The translations under genes and the position numbers were made by a program. The notes beneath the pieces are model-generated. The model had not been told where the DNA came from, ran no database searches, and worked only from the letters and a program-made list of their open reading frames with translations. Below are positions 34,401-44,789 of a DNA stretch of 64,000 nucleotides, piece by piece. The stretch is taken from NCBI GenBank assembly GCA_000697475.1, contig JNEU01000947.1:124001-188000 (forward strand), given 5' to 3'. Numbering within the stretch: the first letter of the stretch is position 1; each line of letters opens with the position of its first letter. This DNA comes from Lichtheimia corymbifera B2541. Its lineage: Eukaryota > Mucoromycota > Mucoromycetes > Mucorales > Lichtheimiaceae.

Positions 34401-37355
34401 CAGACAGTGAACTGCAATCAAAAAGCGACAAAGACAAAGCATATGTTGCCATCCGTGGCGAGGTGTTTGATCTCACAAAGTTTGCACCGCATCATTATCC
34501 TAGTGGTATCATTCCAACTGACTCAGTACTCGAATATGGTGGCAAGGACGCTACCGATCTGTTCCCTGTTCAAGTATCAGCATTGTGTCAAGGCACCACC
34601 GGTGAAGTGTCACCTTATGTATCGCTCAATTATCAAGTCAACCTCACCGACGACAATGGCAAATACCACGATTTCAGATACTCATCAGGCATCTATCAAC
34701 CGGATTGGTACTATCAAAAGATGACCACTTTGCGCCAGAATTATAAACTCGGCAACATGGGTTATGAGCCTAAGGCTATCAGTGACCAGGCGAATGGCGA
34801 GACTACGATCAATGGTGTCAAGACCACTCGCAAGTGGGCTTATATTGATAATCACATTTACGATCTCACTCAATACGACATGGGTGGTCGTTTTGCTGCA
34901 GCACCTGATGGTCAACAAGCACCTGCGGATGTGGATGTCAATTTCATGCATGATCAAGTGGTGGCACTCTTCCGGCAAAAGTCAGGCGAGGATATCAGTG
35001 AAGATTGGAAGAATCTTGCCATTGATCCCCAGGTCAAGGAATGGCAGCTGGTGTGTCTTCGCAACTTGTTTTATGTTGGCATGCTTGATACACGTACATC
35101 CGCCAAATGTAAATTCTCAGAGTATCTTTTGTTGATCGTGACATGTTTGCTCTGTGCCGTCATTGTGTTCAAGTTCTTGGCCGCTTTCCGTATCGGCAGC
35201 ACGCGTGTTCCTGAAGAGCTTGACAAGTTTGTCATTACTCAAGTCACCTGTTACACGGAAGATGAGGAATCTTTACGCAAGACAATCGACTCATTGGCTA
35301 CGCTCACCTATGACGACAAACGCAAGTTGCTCTTTGTTATTTGTGATGGTATGATTGTTGGTAGCGGTAACGATCGACCTACACCTCGTATCGTTTTGGA
35401 TATTCTTGGCGTGGATCCTCAAGTCGACCCAGAACCATTGTCATTCGTGTCGGTGGGTGAAGGTCAAAAACAACACAACATGGGCAAGATCTATTCTGGT
35501 TTATATGAGACGGCTGGCCATGTCGTACCCTATTTGGTGGTCGTCAAATGCGGCAAACCCACTGAGCGACAAAAGCCTGGCAACCGTGGTAAACGTGATT
35601 CGCAATTGATTCTTATGGAATTCTTGAACCGTGTCCACTTTGATGCACCCATGACGCCGTTACAGCTTGAAATGTTCCATCAAATGAAGAACGTGATCGG
35701 TGTCAGCCCACATCTTTATGAATATGTCCTCATGGTCGATGCCGATACCGAAGTAATGCCCGATGGTTTATCATTCCTCGTATCATCCATGGCACACGAT
35801 GCAAAGATTATTGGTGTTTGTGGTGAAACTCAGCTGAGCAACGCTAATGCAACATGGGCAACTATGATCCAGGTATGTCTTTTTTTTATATCGATAGGAA
35901 CATGATAAGCTAATCTCACGGCGTTTATAGGTTTACGAGTACTTTATTTCGCATCACATGATCAAGGCATTCGAATCATTGTTCTCGACAGTAACGTGTT
36001 TGCCCGGTTGTTTCACCATGTACCGTATTCGTACTGTGGATGGCAAACGCCCACTCTTTTGCAGCAATGAAATTATCAATGACTACCACATCAACAAAGT
36101 CGATACGTTGCATAAGAAGAATTTGCTGCATCTTGGTGAAGATCGTTATTTGACAACCCTTCTCCTCAAGCATTTCCCCATGTTCAAGACCAAGTTCGTA
36201 TCAAGTGCCCAATGTAGGACCAATGCTCCTGATTTGTGGAATGTGCTTGTTTCACAACGTCGTCGATGGATCAACTCGACTGTGCACAATTTGGGTGAAT
36301 TGATCTTTTTGGAGCGTATGTGCGGTTTCTGCTGTTTCTCGATGCGTTTTGTGGTGATGCTCGATTTGATCAGTACGCTGGTGATGCCTGCCATTGTTGG
36401 TTATCTCGGTTATTTGATTTACAAGCTTGCCACGATTGAAGACACGGTTCCCATCTTGACCATCATTGTATTGTCTGCTACCTATGGTCTTCAAGCTATC
36501 TTGTTTATTGTCAAGCGCAAGTGGGAGTACATTGCATGGATGTTGATTGGTTTACTCGCTATTCCAGTCTTTTGGTTTTATATCCCCATCTACTCGTTCT
36601 GGCACTTTGACGACTTTTCATGGGGTAACACGCGTGTTGTCGTTGGTGAAAAGGGCAAGGCTATGGCAGTTGCTGACGAAGGCGAATTTGATCCCAAGTC
36701 GATTCCTACCATGACATGGTCGCAATACGAAAAGATGTTGTTGGCGGATGATTATTGGAGTGATGGCATGTCTCAAGGTAGTGGACGCAGCAGTTCTTAT
36801 CGTAGTCGCACCCCTGGTCCTGGTGGATTCAACGGTGGTGGAGGTACTGGATCGGTCTATGGTGCAAGCGCAGATACCTTGAGCGTGTACAACAATACCC
36901 CAATGCAGCAGTATCATCCTGATACCGGTAGCGTGATGATGCCATCTTCAGCATCTATACCCATGATGCCGTATGCATCACCCCAACCATTCAATATGCA
37001 AATGGCACGCTCGTCTATGGCTTCTTTCGGTCAAGAACAATTCCAACAACACCGTCAATCCGCTGCACGTCCTTCCATGATGATGCCTTCTTCTGGTTCA
37101 GCTTACATGATGCCAGGCTCTGTTCATGGTGGTAGCCAACAATCACTCTTGCTTGAAGATATGTCACAAACACAAGGACCATCGAATGAGGAAATCTTTG
37201 CCGAAGTCAAACGCATTCTCGACTCGGCTGATCTCACCAAGGTCACCAAGAAGCAAGTCCGTGAAGAGCTACAACAAGTCTTTGGTGTCCCCATGGCAAG
37301 TAGAAAGGATTACATCAATGCTTGTATCGAAAATGTGCTTCAAGGTCACATGTAA
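31438..37355 (+). CDS. Chitin synthase with N-terminal myosin motor (class V/VII type)
   Basis: Polymerises UDP-GlcNAc into chitin at hyphal tips. Exons 31438-31763, 31866-33666, 33731-35872 and 35931-37355 give 1897 aa. Domains in order: myosin-like motor (about 15-750) with P-loop CGESGSGKT split by intron 1; acidic linker; first membrane segments ([13 protein letters not shown], then [21 protein letters not shown]); cytochrome-b5-like fold ([20 protein letters not shown]); membrane segment; catalytic GT2 domain with [19 protein letters not shown] (about 1379), EDRYLTT (about 1493) and [12 protein letters not shown] (about 1533); membrane segments; Ser/Met-rich linker; and a DEK_C domain (about 1842-1897). 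The motor keeps SSRFG of switch I, but switch II reads LDLPGVAAD instead of the usual DI-GFE, so ATPase activity is doubtful. Confidence 0.95.
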
Positions 37356-37645
37356 TTTGGACATCCCAACATTTCTCTGCAACAACTACTACAAATCATC
37401 ACTCACAAGACTCCATTTTCTTTTTTCTTTTCTGTTTCTCAACACACACTCACACTCACACGTCCCTTGTATTTAATCTCTTCACACTTTTTTTCTTTTT
37501 CTCTTTCCATCAAATAAAAGCTTGCATCTAACTCTCTCTCTCCTTTAAACAAATAACTTGTAATCGTGATGTAATATGACGTGGGTTTATGTACCACCAG
37601 GAATAAAGTAAACAAAGCGTAATATATGATATACATGGATGATAT

Positions 37646-38614
37646 CTAGGTTAGATCAATGGGTAATCTATCAAGGATAGCACTAGGTGATAATCTGAAT
37701 TTCTTATGTTTGCGCTGGTCCTCGTTTTCATCATCGCCTGTTATGATGGGTACATGTAAACCACCATCTTCTTGTTCGTGTTGTTCACCTTCTTCCTCTT
37801 CTTCTTCGTTTTCGTCTGGCTTTGTAAGAGTAAGCTTGCCAGTACCCACACGCTCAGCTTGTCGTGCATCATGCGTGATCCATATACATGCATAGTTTTT
37901 CAAATCATTCTCAACCTTTTCAGCTGAATCTGGGTCCAATGCAGAAGTTGGTTCTAAGAAAAAGCAAAACCACAATCAGGCTCTCTTTCCCCCCTTGACC
38001 CTGCTTCCTCCCTTACCATCCAACAAGAGAATCTCTGGCTTGAAACAAAGAGCAATAGCTAATGCACATCGTTGCATTTCACCTCCAGAAAGATTGGACC
38101 ACTTTTCTTGAAAGTGCGATTCGCTCAAGTTCCAGCGCATGCCAATTTCGATAGGGTTACCAATGTTCTTCTTTTCCTTTTGACTGGAATACTTTTTGAC
38201 GAGATGGAACAGATCCATGGGATTGCCAGGATGAGCCGAGGGTCTTTGAGGAATGTACATGACTTTGGATCGCCAGATGGGCACGCCATAATCCTCGGGT
38301 CGTTTACCATGCAAAGTGGAATATCCACTGGTGTATGGAATCAGCTCCGCTATGCATTTCAATAGGGTTGTCTTGCTATATACGTCAACCGACGTAGGAC
38401 AATGTTAATGCAGCCAATCCCCAACGACACAGCCTTGACCTTTTCACACGCACCACCCTAACCACATCCACTATAACCCTTACCCTGTACCACTGGGTCC
38501 CTGCAACACAAGAATCTCGCCCTTTTTGTTCAATTTAACATTGATATCCTTGAACAGCCACCTTCCACAGTCATTCAACCTCATGGAAATGCCATGAGCT
38601 TCAAACAGTGTCAT
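37646..38614 (-). CDS. Soluble ABC-type ATPase (STAR1/FetA-like)
   Basis: Stand-alone nucleotide-binding subunit without membrane segments. Exons 38614-38484, 38375-38017 and 37953-37646 give 265 aa. All ATPase motifs are present: Walker A GPSGTGKTTLLK (spanning intron 1), Q-loop YIPQRPS, signature LSGGEMQR, Walker B EILLLDEPTSALD (spanning intron 2) and H-loop WITHD. The spacing and the PIWRSKVMYIPQ block resemble bacterial FetA/YbbL and plant STAR1, which pair with a UPF0014-type membrane protein. No such partner is in this window. A C-terminal acidic run (DENEEEEEEGE) follows the domain. It starts 150 bp from the divergent LAMMER kinase gene. Confidence 0.88.
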
Positions 38615-38764
38615 TGTATAATGAAAAAAGGGAAAAAGCAAAAAAGGATGGAGGGGAGGGGAGTGGGAGAAAAAAAATAAAGCTAAAAGCACCCGAAGGA
38701 GATTTAAAAGCACCACCAGCACCACCCAACATTGTTTGTTTCTTGTCTCTTTTTTTTCTCACCA
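38615..38764. promoter_or_regulatory. Short bidirectional promoter
   Basis: Only 150 bp separate the start codons of the ABC ATPase (-) and the LAMMER kinase (+). The stretch is purine-rich near the ABC side and T-rich near the kinase side. No consensus TATA box is clear. The two genes probably share a nucleosome-free region. Confidence 0.55.
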
Positions 38765-40521
38765 ATGTCTTCCTTTGCCATATCCCAACCAACCTGGGTG
38801 GGCAATGAGCCTTATGCCCCTCCCTCATCTCGCACTCGATCGAAGCGCAAATTAGCTGCATCTCCTAGAACACATTATGGTAAGAATATCCACGCGTCCT
38901 TTTACTTGCTGGCTGTGTGTGAATAAGGTTTCGCCTTTTTGACAGTATGCATTATTCTTTTTTTCAACAGCAGCAGCAGCGACAACAACCGTATCCCATC
39001 GACCCACGAATACCAATGCTATACGAAAGGCAAGCAGCTTTTCATTTTCTTTTGAAGCGTTATACAAATCCAGGGCGAAAGTGATGACGGTCCATATGTC
39101 ATGTTGCATGCATCCTTCTCTCTCTGTATCTCTCGCAGCATCCAAGCTATAACGATAAGGATGGTCATTTGATCTTTTGCGCCAATACATTTCTGGATGG
39201 ACGATGTAAGTTTAGAGGGTGGGTGCATCAATAGATGAGAATGGGTTTATTCATAGAATGGTGATCTCATTAGACAAGACAATATCTATCGTGGGCAAGG
39301 GGACTTATGGTCAAGTCTTCAAGTGTTATGACGTTGTTCTCGACAAGCTGTGTGCTATCAAGGTGATTCGTGCCATACCTAAATATGTAGAAGCCAGTCG
39401 AATCGAAATCCGTATCCTGCAGACTTTACGAGAACACGATCCAAGCAACCAAAAGTAAGTCTATACAATGCAGGGTTCTTTGTACTCATAGTTGGCAAAT
39501 ATACACATTAGGAGATGCATTCAGCTTCGTGCAAGCTTCCACCATGATGATCATGTGTGTATGGTATTCGACCTGCTCAAGATGTCCGTGTACGACTTTA
39601 TGAAACACAACCATTTTTTACCGTTTCCGCTGTATCATATTCGATCCATGGGTCTCCAATTACTTTCAAGTGTTGCATGTAAGCACCACACAAGTAATGG
39701 CAATGATATACTTGATCTTATTCTGCGTAGTTTTACATAGGCAAAAGTTGATCCATACGGATATCAAGCCTGAAAACATGATGCTCAAGGATACGAATAG
39801 CAAACAACAACCACTGACTGTTTTTGACAACGAAGCCAATCAGCCAGTAACCGTGCAACGCCAAGTGCTTCTGAATGCGGATATGCAGCTCATTGATTTT
39901 GGATCAGCCACGTTTGAAAATGAATACCATTCAGCCATTGTTTCCACACGTCACTATCGAGCTCCCGAAGTCATTCTCAATCTCGGTTGGTCTTATCCTT
40001 GTGATATCTGGTCAATTGGTTGCGTCCTTTTTGAATTATGCATCGGTGAACCTCTGTTCCAGACAAAGCAAGACCATCAGCATTTGGCCCTCATGGAGAA
40101 AATGATCAGCCGTTTTCCTACTCACATCATGAATCATCCAAGGTATACTTTTTATTCCAGTACAGTAGCACAGAAACAAAAGGCTAATTCATCAATGCAT
40201 ATAGGGCAAAGAGATACTTTGACTCTAGAGGACTTGTGCGGACACCGGATGAAGCTGACATCGATGACATTGAGACGATACAAATGGCCAAACCCCTTCA
40301 CGTAGGTGGTACATACAGCTATATATATATGATCTAGGCTTACCTTGTTTACATTTTACTAGACTCAACTTCCACAACAAAACTCTTTACCATACAAGCA
40401 ATTTGCTGATCTCTTGTACAAAATGCTCAATGTTGATCCCAATACCCGTATCTCGGCTGAACAAGCCTTGCAACATCCCTTCTTTACCCAGAAACCTGAA
40501 CCCAGTTTTTGTCTTCGATAA
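38765..40521 (+). CDS. LAMMER/CLK-family dual-specificity protein kinase
   Basis: Relative of yeast Kns1, fission yeast Lkh1 and animal CLKs, which phosphorylate SR-type splicing factors and control filamentation. Exons 38765-38879, 38971-39029, 39139-39205, 39274-39454, 39512-39678, 39731-40142, 40205-40301 and 40363-40521 give 418 aa. Motifs: glycine loop VGKGTYGQVFKC, VAIK-like CAIKVIR, catalytic HTDIKPENMML (from HRDLKPEN), DFG as LIDFGSATFE, and STRHYRAPEVILNLGWSYPCDIWSIGC, typical of CLKs. The LAMMER signature is altered to QHLALMEKM. Intron 2 uses a GC donor (AAG/GCAAGC). Intron 3 ends at CATTAG (39273), because the earlier AG would create a stop. A decayed copy lies at 44790-45780. 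Confidence 0.93.
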
Positions 40522-40639
40522 CTTTTTTCTCACAAATCAATATATCCCTCTCTTTTTGGCTGTTCAACTTATTAAAAATACCATGTCCATGTATTCATTA
40601 GATGGCTTTCAAACATTACTCTATTTACATAATTGCTCT

Positions 40640-41580
40640 AGATAGTCATAATCCGGCCATGGCTTCATTTCACTGTTGCTGTAGAATCCCATAAGCTTGA
40701 GACTACAAGACGCAACAACAAAAGTGTATCAGTAAGAAAGATCATTCTGATAAGAAGGATGTACTTACATTGCCGGTGCAGGAGATGGTTGTCTGGTACA
40801 TGTTTTTGAAAGAAGTGAGACCGCCAAAAAGATCGTGACAAGGACCAATTGTTGGATAGAGGTGTGGGAGGTATGTATGAGCTTCTTCAATGGATCCACC
40901 TTACATACTACAGAAAAGATGGTGAGCCTATTTCAGATCACTGCGTCTTATCTTCCTCTTTACTTACAACTTGTCGATCACTTGCTGTAGTAAAGTCAAT
41001 ACGTCTTTGTGGCCGGTGCAGCATCCGGGAGGTCCTTAAGATCCTTAGCTCGGAGGAAAGGGCGTACGCGACCGAAATCAATTACGCAAGTGGTGTTGGC
41101 AATGCCAGTGGGCCATATGTAGTCTACCTTCCTGTAAAAGAATGAGTCCACTCGAATAAGTGTGAAGCCAAACACTTACTTGAGCTGCCATACATCGTTG
41201 TTGGAAAGATCACCCTTGTAGAGAACGTAGGTGATATGGTGTGCCAAAGGAGGTTGCAGGTCCATAAATGGTGGAAGTAGTTATAGACATCACCGCCATG
41301 CGAGCTGTAGTAGAATGAGCCAATCCAACCCTGCAGATGCATCTTGGAAGGTAGTTACATCAAACGACCATATGAGTATAACCTTCATGAAGCAGGATTG
41401 GGATTTACCTTAATGAAAGAGCCAAATATCACAATGACAACAATGACAATGAAAGTAGGATAACAATGAAGCACTAGAGATCATCACAAAATATTAGCAC
41501 ATGGATCGCTCACTAATGACGATCATCCACCGTGATACTTACCAAGGCCTTTTGAAGTTGTCAACAATCAAAGAGCGATA
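40640..41580 (-). pseudogene. Decayed gene for a membrane-anchored protein of unknown family
   Basis: Read on the minus strand, an exon near 41480-41410 encodes a hydrophobic helix (CYPTFIVIVVIVIFGSFIK) followed by a donor. Then come GWIGSFYYSSHGGDVYNYFH, DLQPPLAHHITYVLYKGDL and, after an intron at about 41175, KVDYIWPTGIANTTC with VIDFGRVRPFLRAKDLKD. The last visible parts are DVLTLLQQVIDKL, LFGGLTSFKNMYQT and, at the end, GFYSNSNEMKPWPDYDYL. At least two frameshifts are needed (near 41265 and 41030). I see a type II membrane or secreted topology but no named domain. Confidence 0.5.
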
Positions 41581-41594
41581 TGATGGAATGGGAC

Positions 41595-41612
41595 ATATAT
41601 ATATATATATAT
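41595..41612. repeat. AT dinucleotide microsatellite
   Basis: About nine AT units, in repeat-island sequence. Confidence 0.8.
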
Positions 41613-41759
41613 GCATGGTGAGCGTGGGTATCCTTGTGATCAGAAAGAGTGATAAAATGCTCGCTGGGGATGGTGAAGCTGATAGATGCAAGGAGTTCTT
41701 CACAAAGAGGCTTGGTATTGTGTCATTCTATTCTTGGTTGCTGCCCACCATAATCATCC

Positions 41760-42155
41760 TTCTCCGTGATTTGAAATAGCTGCTTCATGCGCTGACTCGA
41801 GTATCGCATCATCCATGGCTGCCAAACACCTCTCGTCAATTCAGTCCTATCGATCCACATCCTCAGCCGTATCCACATGATATGATCCATCTTTCATGTT
41901 GACGACGCGCCAAGTATTCGCCTTGATTCACATCACTGCATTGATTGATCCCATCCGCTGTAACCATGCCAGATCCCAGAGGTTTGTAGAAATGAATCCC
42001 ATAGATTGCTGCCTTTTCCCGCCTGGCTGTTCAACCAGACGAGCATTGCTTGTATTGAGTTGTACTTGGTAGCTGATGTGGTATCCCATCCATAGGAATC
42101 CGTTTGTATTGAAGCAAGTTGCTGCACGTAAATAAAGCTGATGCTATACAATGGC
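41760..42155 (-). pseudogene. F-box-like gene family fragment, copy Z
   Basis: DNA of 41770-41900 aligns with 22680-22800 and 20860-20900. The minus frame includes KDGSYHVDTAEDVDR followed directly by a stop. A minus frame 42151-41933 opens MYSISFIYVQQLASIQTD with no recognised domain. The copy lacks the F-box end and is a relic. Confidence 0.55.
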
Positions 42156-42600
42156 TATCTGCTGTTCACGTAAAAAAGGCTGCAAGGCAGGTTGCTGCAA
42201 GTAGCTGAGACAATGGAATAGCACCTGCTGTTACGTTTGGTAGTGGCAGAGAAGTGTACAAGATCGCAGTGGAATAGCAAGGTTTTGAATGCTGTTTGAG
42301 ACCATGAAGTCAATAGCAACTGTGCAATGAATGCTGTTACGTTTGATTGTAGTTGACGGAGTGTACAAGAGAAGGTGTGGAGTGTCAAAGAAACGCGGGT
42401 GTTGTAGTGGGGTACACACGCCATGAACTTGCCATTCAGTCGAAGGCAATAGGATCAAGACAGTTGTAGGATTCACATGATGGGTTGAAGCAGGACAATC
42501 GTTCGCAGATGGTAGTTCTACTTGAATGGGGCAACAGTTGAGAATGGGAGGAGCAAGAGGGAAGAAGCTGCAAGTGGAAGAGCTAGAAATTTAAGTTGGT
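42140..42600. repeat. Shared upstream repeat of copy Z
   Basis: Third copy of the block also found at 16790-17160 and 23040-23485. It keeps GTGTACAAGAGAAGGTG, AACGCGGGTGTTGTAG and AGGATCAAGACAG-like blocks. Internal duplication: the TGCTGTTACGTTTG segment occurs twice. Confidence 0.65.
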
Positions 42601-42639
42601 TGAGCTGTCAAGCATATTCATGCACACTGTAAATTGATC

Positions 42640-43620
42640 CATGATCTTGAGATTGCTTACTTTGAACCCCCAAACTTTCACACAACATGCTCTTGGACAT
42701 GCTGATCAACTTTGTCTTAATAAAGAACCCACACTTCATTTGAAAGTTTTGAATGGGAGGGTGTAATGTGGGGTTTACTATGATGGACTGAAATTCCGTA
42801 CCCCGCCCGGATTCACGAAATGCCATTTAGTATGCACTTCCTTGGGATTCCCGATATTGAACTTGAAACTTGGTAAGAAGGTTCTCTGAGTCATGCTGAT
42901 CAACCCTATTCATTTAAAAACCGTATGCTTCATTATGATGTTTCAATGAATCGGACGGCCCAAATATAGGACGGACGGAGCGCAAGTAGGGTGCATAGTG
43001 CACACCCCCGCAATTGTCCATCTCCATCGTGAAACTTGGTCAGGCGGGTGGGCTACGACATTCTGAACAACTCCATTCAAATTAAAGTCGCAGGCTTCAT
43101 TGTGAGAATTAAAATGGGAGCGCCGGACGTTGAACATGCAGGAATATATGTAGGGTGGACGGCCCATGACTTTGAGATTCCCTTTTTTAAAGATGGAACT
43201 TTCACACAAGATGCCCGCAGGCATGAAGATCATTTTCGTTCTCATAAAGACCTCATACTTCATTGGAAAATCTTGAATGGGAGGGTATAATGTGGGATTC
43301 ACTATGACCGACGGAAATTCCGCACCCGCCCACATTCATGAAATGTCGATTAGTATGCATTACCTTGGGATTCCACATTTCGAACATGAAACCTGGTAAG
43401 AAGGTTCGCTGAGTCATGCTGATCAACTTCATTCATTTAAAAACCGCATGCTTCATTATGAGAATTTTAAATGCGGGACGATCCAAATATAATAGAGACG
43501 TAGTAGAGTGTATAGTGCACACCCCCACGATTGTCACCTCCATTGTGACATTGGTCAGACGTTGGGCTTCGACATATTGCTCAACTTCATTCAAATAAAA
43601 ACCACACGCTTGATTGTACA
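42640..43620. repeat. Module array with higher-order repeat, island 2
   Basis: Six modules with GATCAA-type anchors near 42700, 42894, 43061, 43223, 43418 and 43576. Spacings are about 194, 167, 162, 195 and 158 bp. Modules 1 and 4 are type A (AACTTTCACACAA plus a longer tail with GTGG-ATT-ACTATGA). Modules 2 and 5 are type B (ACTTGGTAAGAAGGTTC). Modules 3 and 6 are B' (GGTCAG and GACGTTGGGC-like). Thus A-B-B' is repeated twice with a period of about 523 bp. The array leads straight into inverted repeat A, copy 2. Confidence 0.78.
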
Positions 43621-43855
43621 GTTTAGAGATACAGACACTTTTATGGTTTTACATATGCTGAAAACGTGATGCTATATGACAAGTGGTGTTTGTTGATTGG
43701 GAAGTATCATGCAAATGAGCAGTGTTACACAAACACCTCCCTCTGCATCTTCGGCTCTATCAGGGTCTACCCACTTGACAATGAGCAAAGGCCACCTTTC
43801 ATATAGCATCATCGTTACAGCATATGTAAAGCATAAAGATGCCCATATCTCTAAA
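43621..43855. repeat. Inverted repeat A, copy 2 (loop flipped)
   Basis: The arms at about 43621-43705 and 43769-43855 match those of 19141-19373 in the same orientation. The loop (43706-43768) begins TATCATGCAAATGAGC, the reverse complement of the end of the copy-1 loop, so the loop is inverted relative to copy 1. Confidence 0.82.
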
Positions 43856-44092
43856 CTTTATAATGAAACGTGGGGTCTTCAATCGAGCAAAGTTGCTCGT
43901 CGGGGTGGAGCGCACCTTGTGTGCAAGTTTCACGATCAAAATTCATGAGGTTGACCATGACTCACGTTGCCTGGTGGTGGGATTGCGAAAACTGGGCTTG
44001 GCCACCACGATCGTGAAACTTCTACACCAGATACTTTCGGCTCGGATGAGCAACTTTGTTCTATTGAAGAACCCACGCTTGATTGTAAAGTT
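43856..44092. repeat. Palindrome B, copy 2
   Basis: The arm 43856-43938 pairs with about 44009-44092 with more mismatches than copy 1. The shared cores are GTTGCTCGTCGGGGTG and its counterpart GAGCAACTTTGTTC. The loop is about 70 nt and differs from copy 1. Confidence 0.75.
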
Positions 44093-44280
44093 TTGCGTTA
44101 AGGGCATCTTTATGTTTTTACCATACTTTAAGTGTGCTGCTATATAAAAAGTGGTCTTGTTTCATTGGCAGTCGCCTCGCTCATATTAGAGCCTAAGATG
44201 CAGAATGATTGTTCGTGTAACTAGCCGAGAGTAGGGGGCGAGTTGAAGGGTCGATCCTATTGGTGGAGAGTGCATGATCG

Positions 44281-44629
44281 TGTTGAATGGGATCTTCAAC
44301 TGCAGTGATGCTCAGCGTTTACCCTAACTGAACACCACCCACAACGTACGTGCGATACAATGTGCATAGGGATAAGATACACAAGGGAGACTCTCACGTT
44401 GGAGAAAAATACATAAAACGCGGTCGCCAACCTGTCCTTCCTTCAATACCACTAGGGTAAAAAGCGCTTTGACAAAACCGTGTCCATCCGTACCCTACGG
44501 TAAGAAGTTGGGAAGAGAGCCTTATGTTTATTTGTCGTCGTTCAATGGTTTATAATACGCATGCATCTCTAAGCTTACAAACGCATGACCGTGTGAGAGC
44601 TACTAACGGTCTCAAGCTACATCACAACA
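44281..44629 (-). mobile_element. Solo LTR, copy 2 (inverted)
   Basis: A 349-bp unit, the reverse complement of 19851-20197 with few differences. It begins TGTTGAATGG, ends CATCACAACA, and is flanked by the duplication ATCG (44277-44280 and 44630-44633). The left flank (GATCCTATTGG, then TGCATGAT) is the same as at copy 1; the right flank is not. Confidence 0.72.
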
Positions 44630-44789
44630 ATCGATGTTGTGGCCTATACGCCTGGAGCAAGGCCTGCCTATGATAACCTGTATGCACCTTTTTTTCAAGT
44701 AAATCACGGTATGGTTAATAATCCAAAAGTGATCACTGCACTCGGGAGTGTATTTTCTGGCAGTGAATGAAGCGTTAGATGTAAAATTT

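Noticed and set aside
42640..43620. CRISPR-like array
   Set aside because: The modules are long (155-195 bp), diverged and in a eukaryotic context, without short identical repeats and unique spacers.
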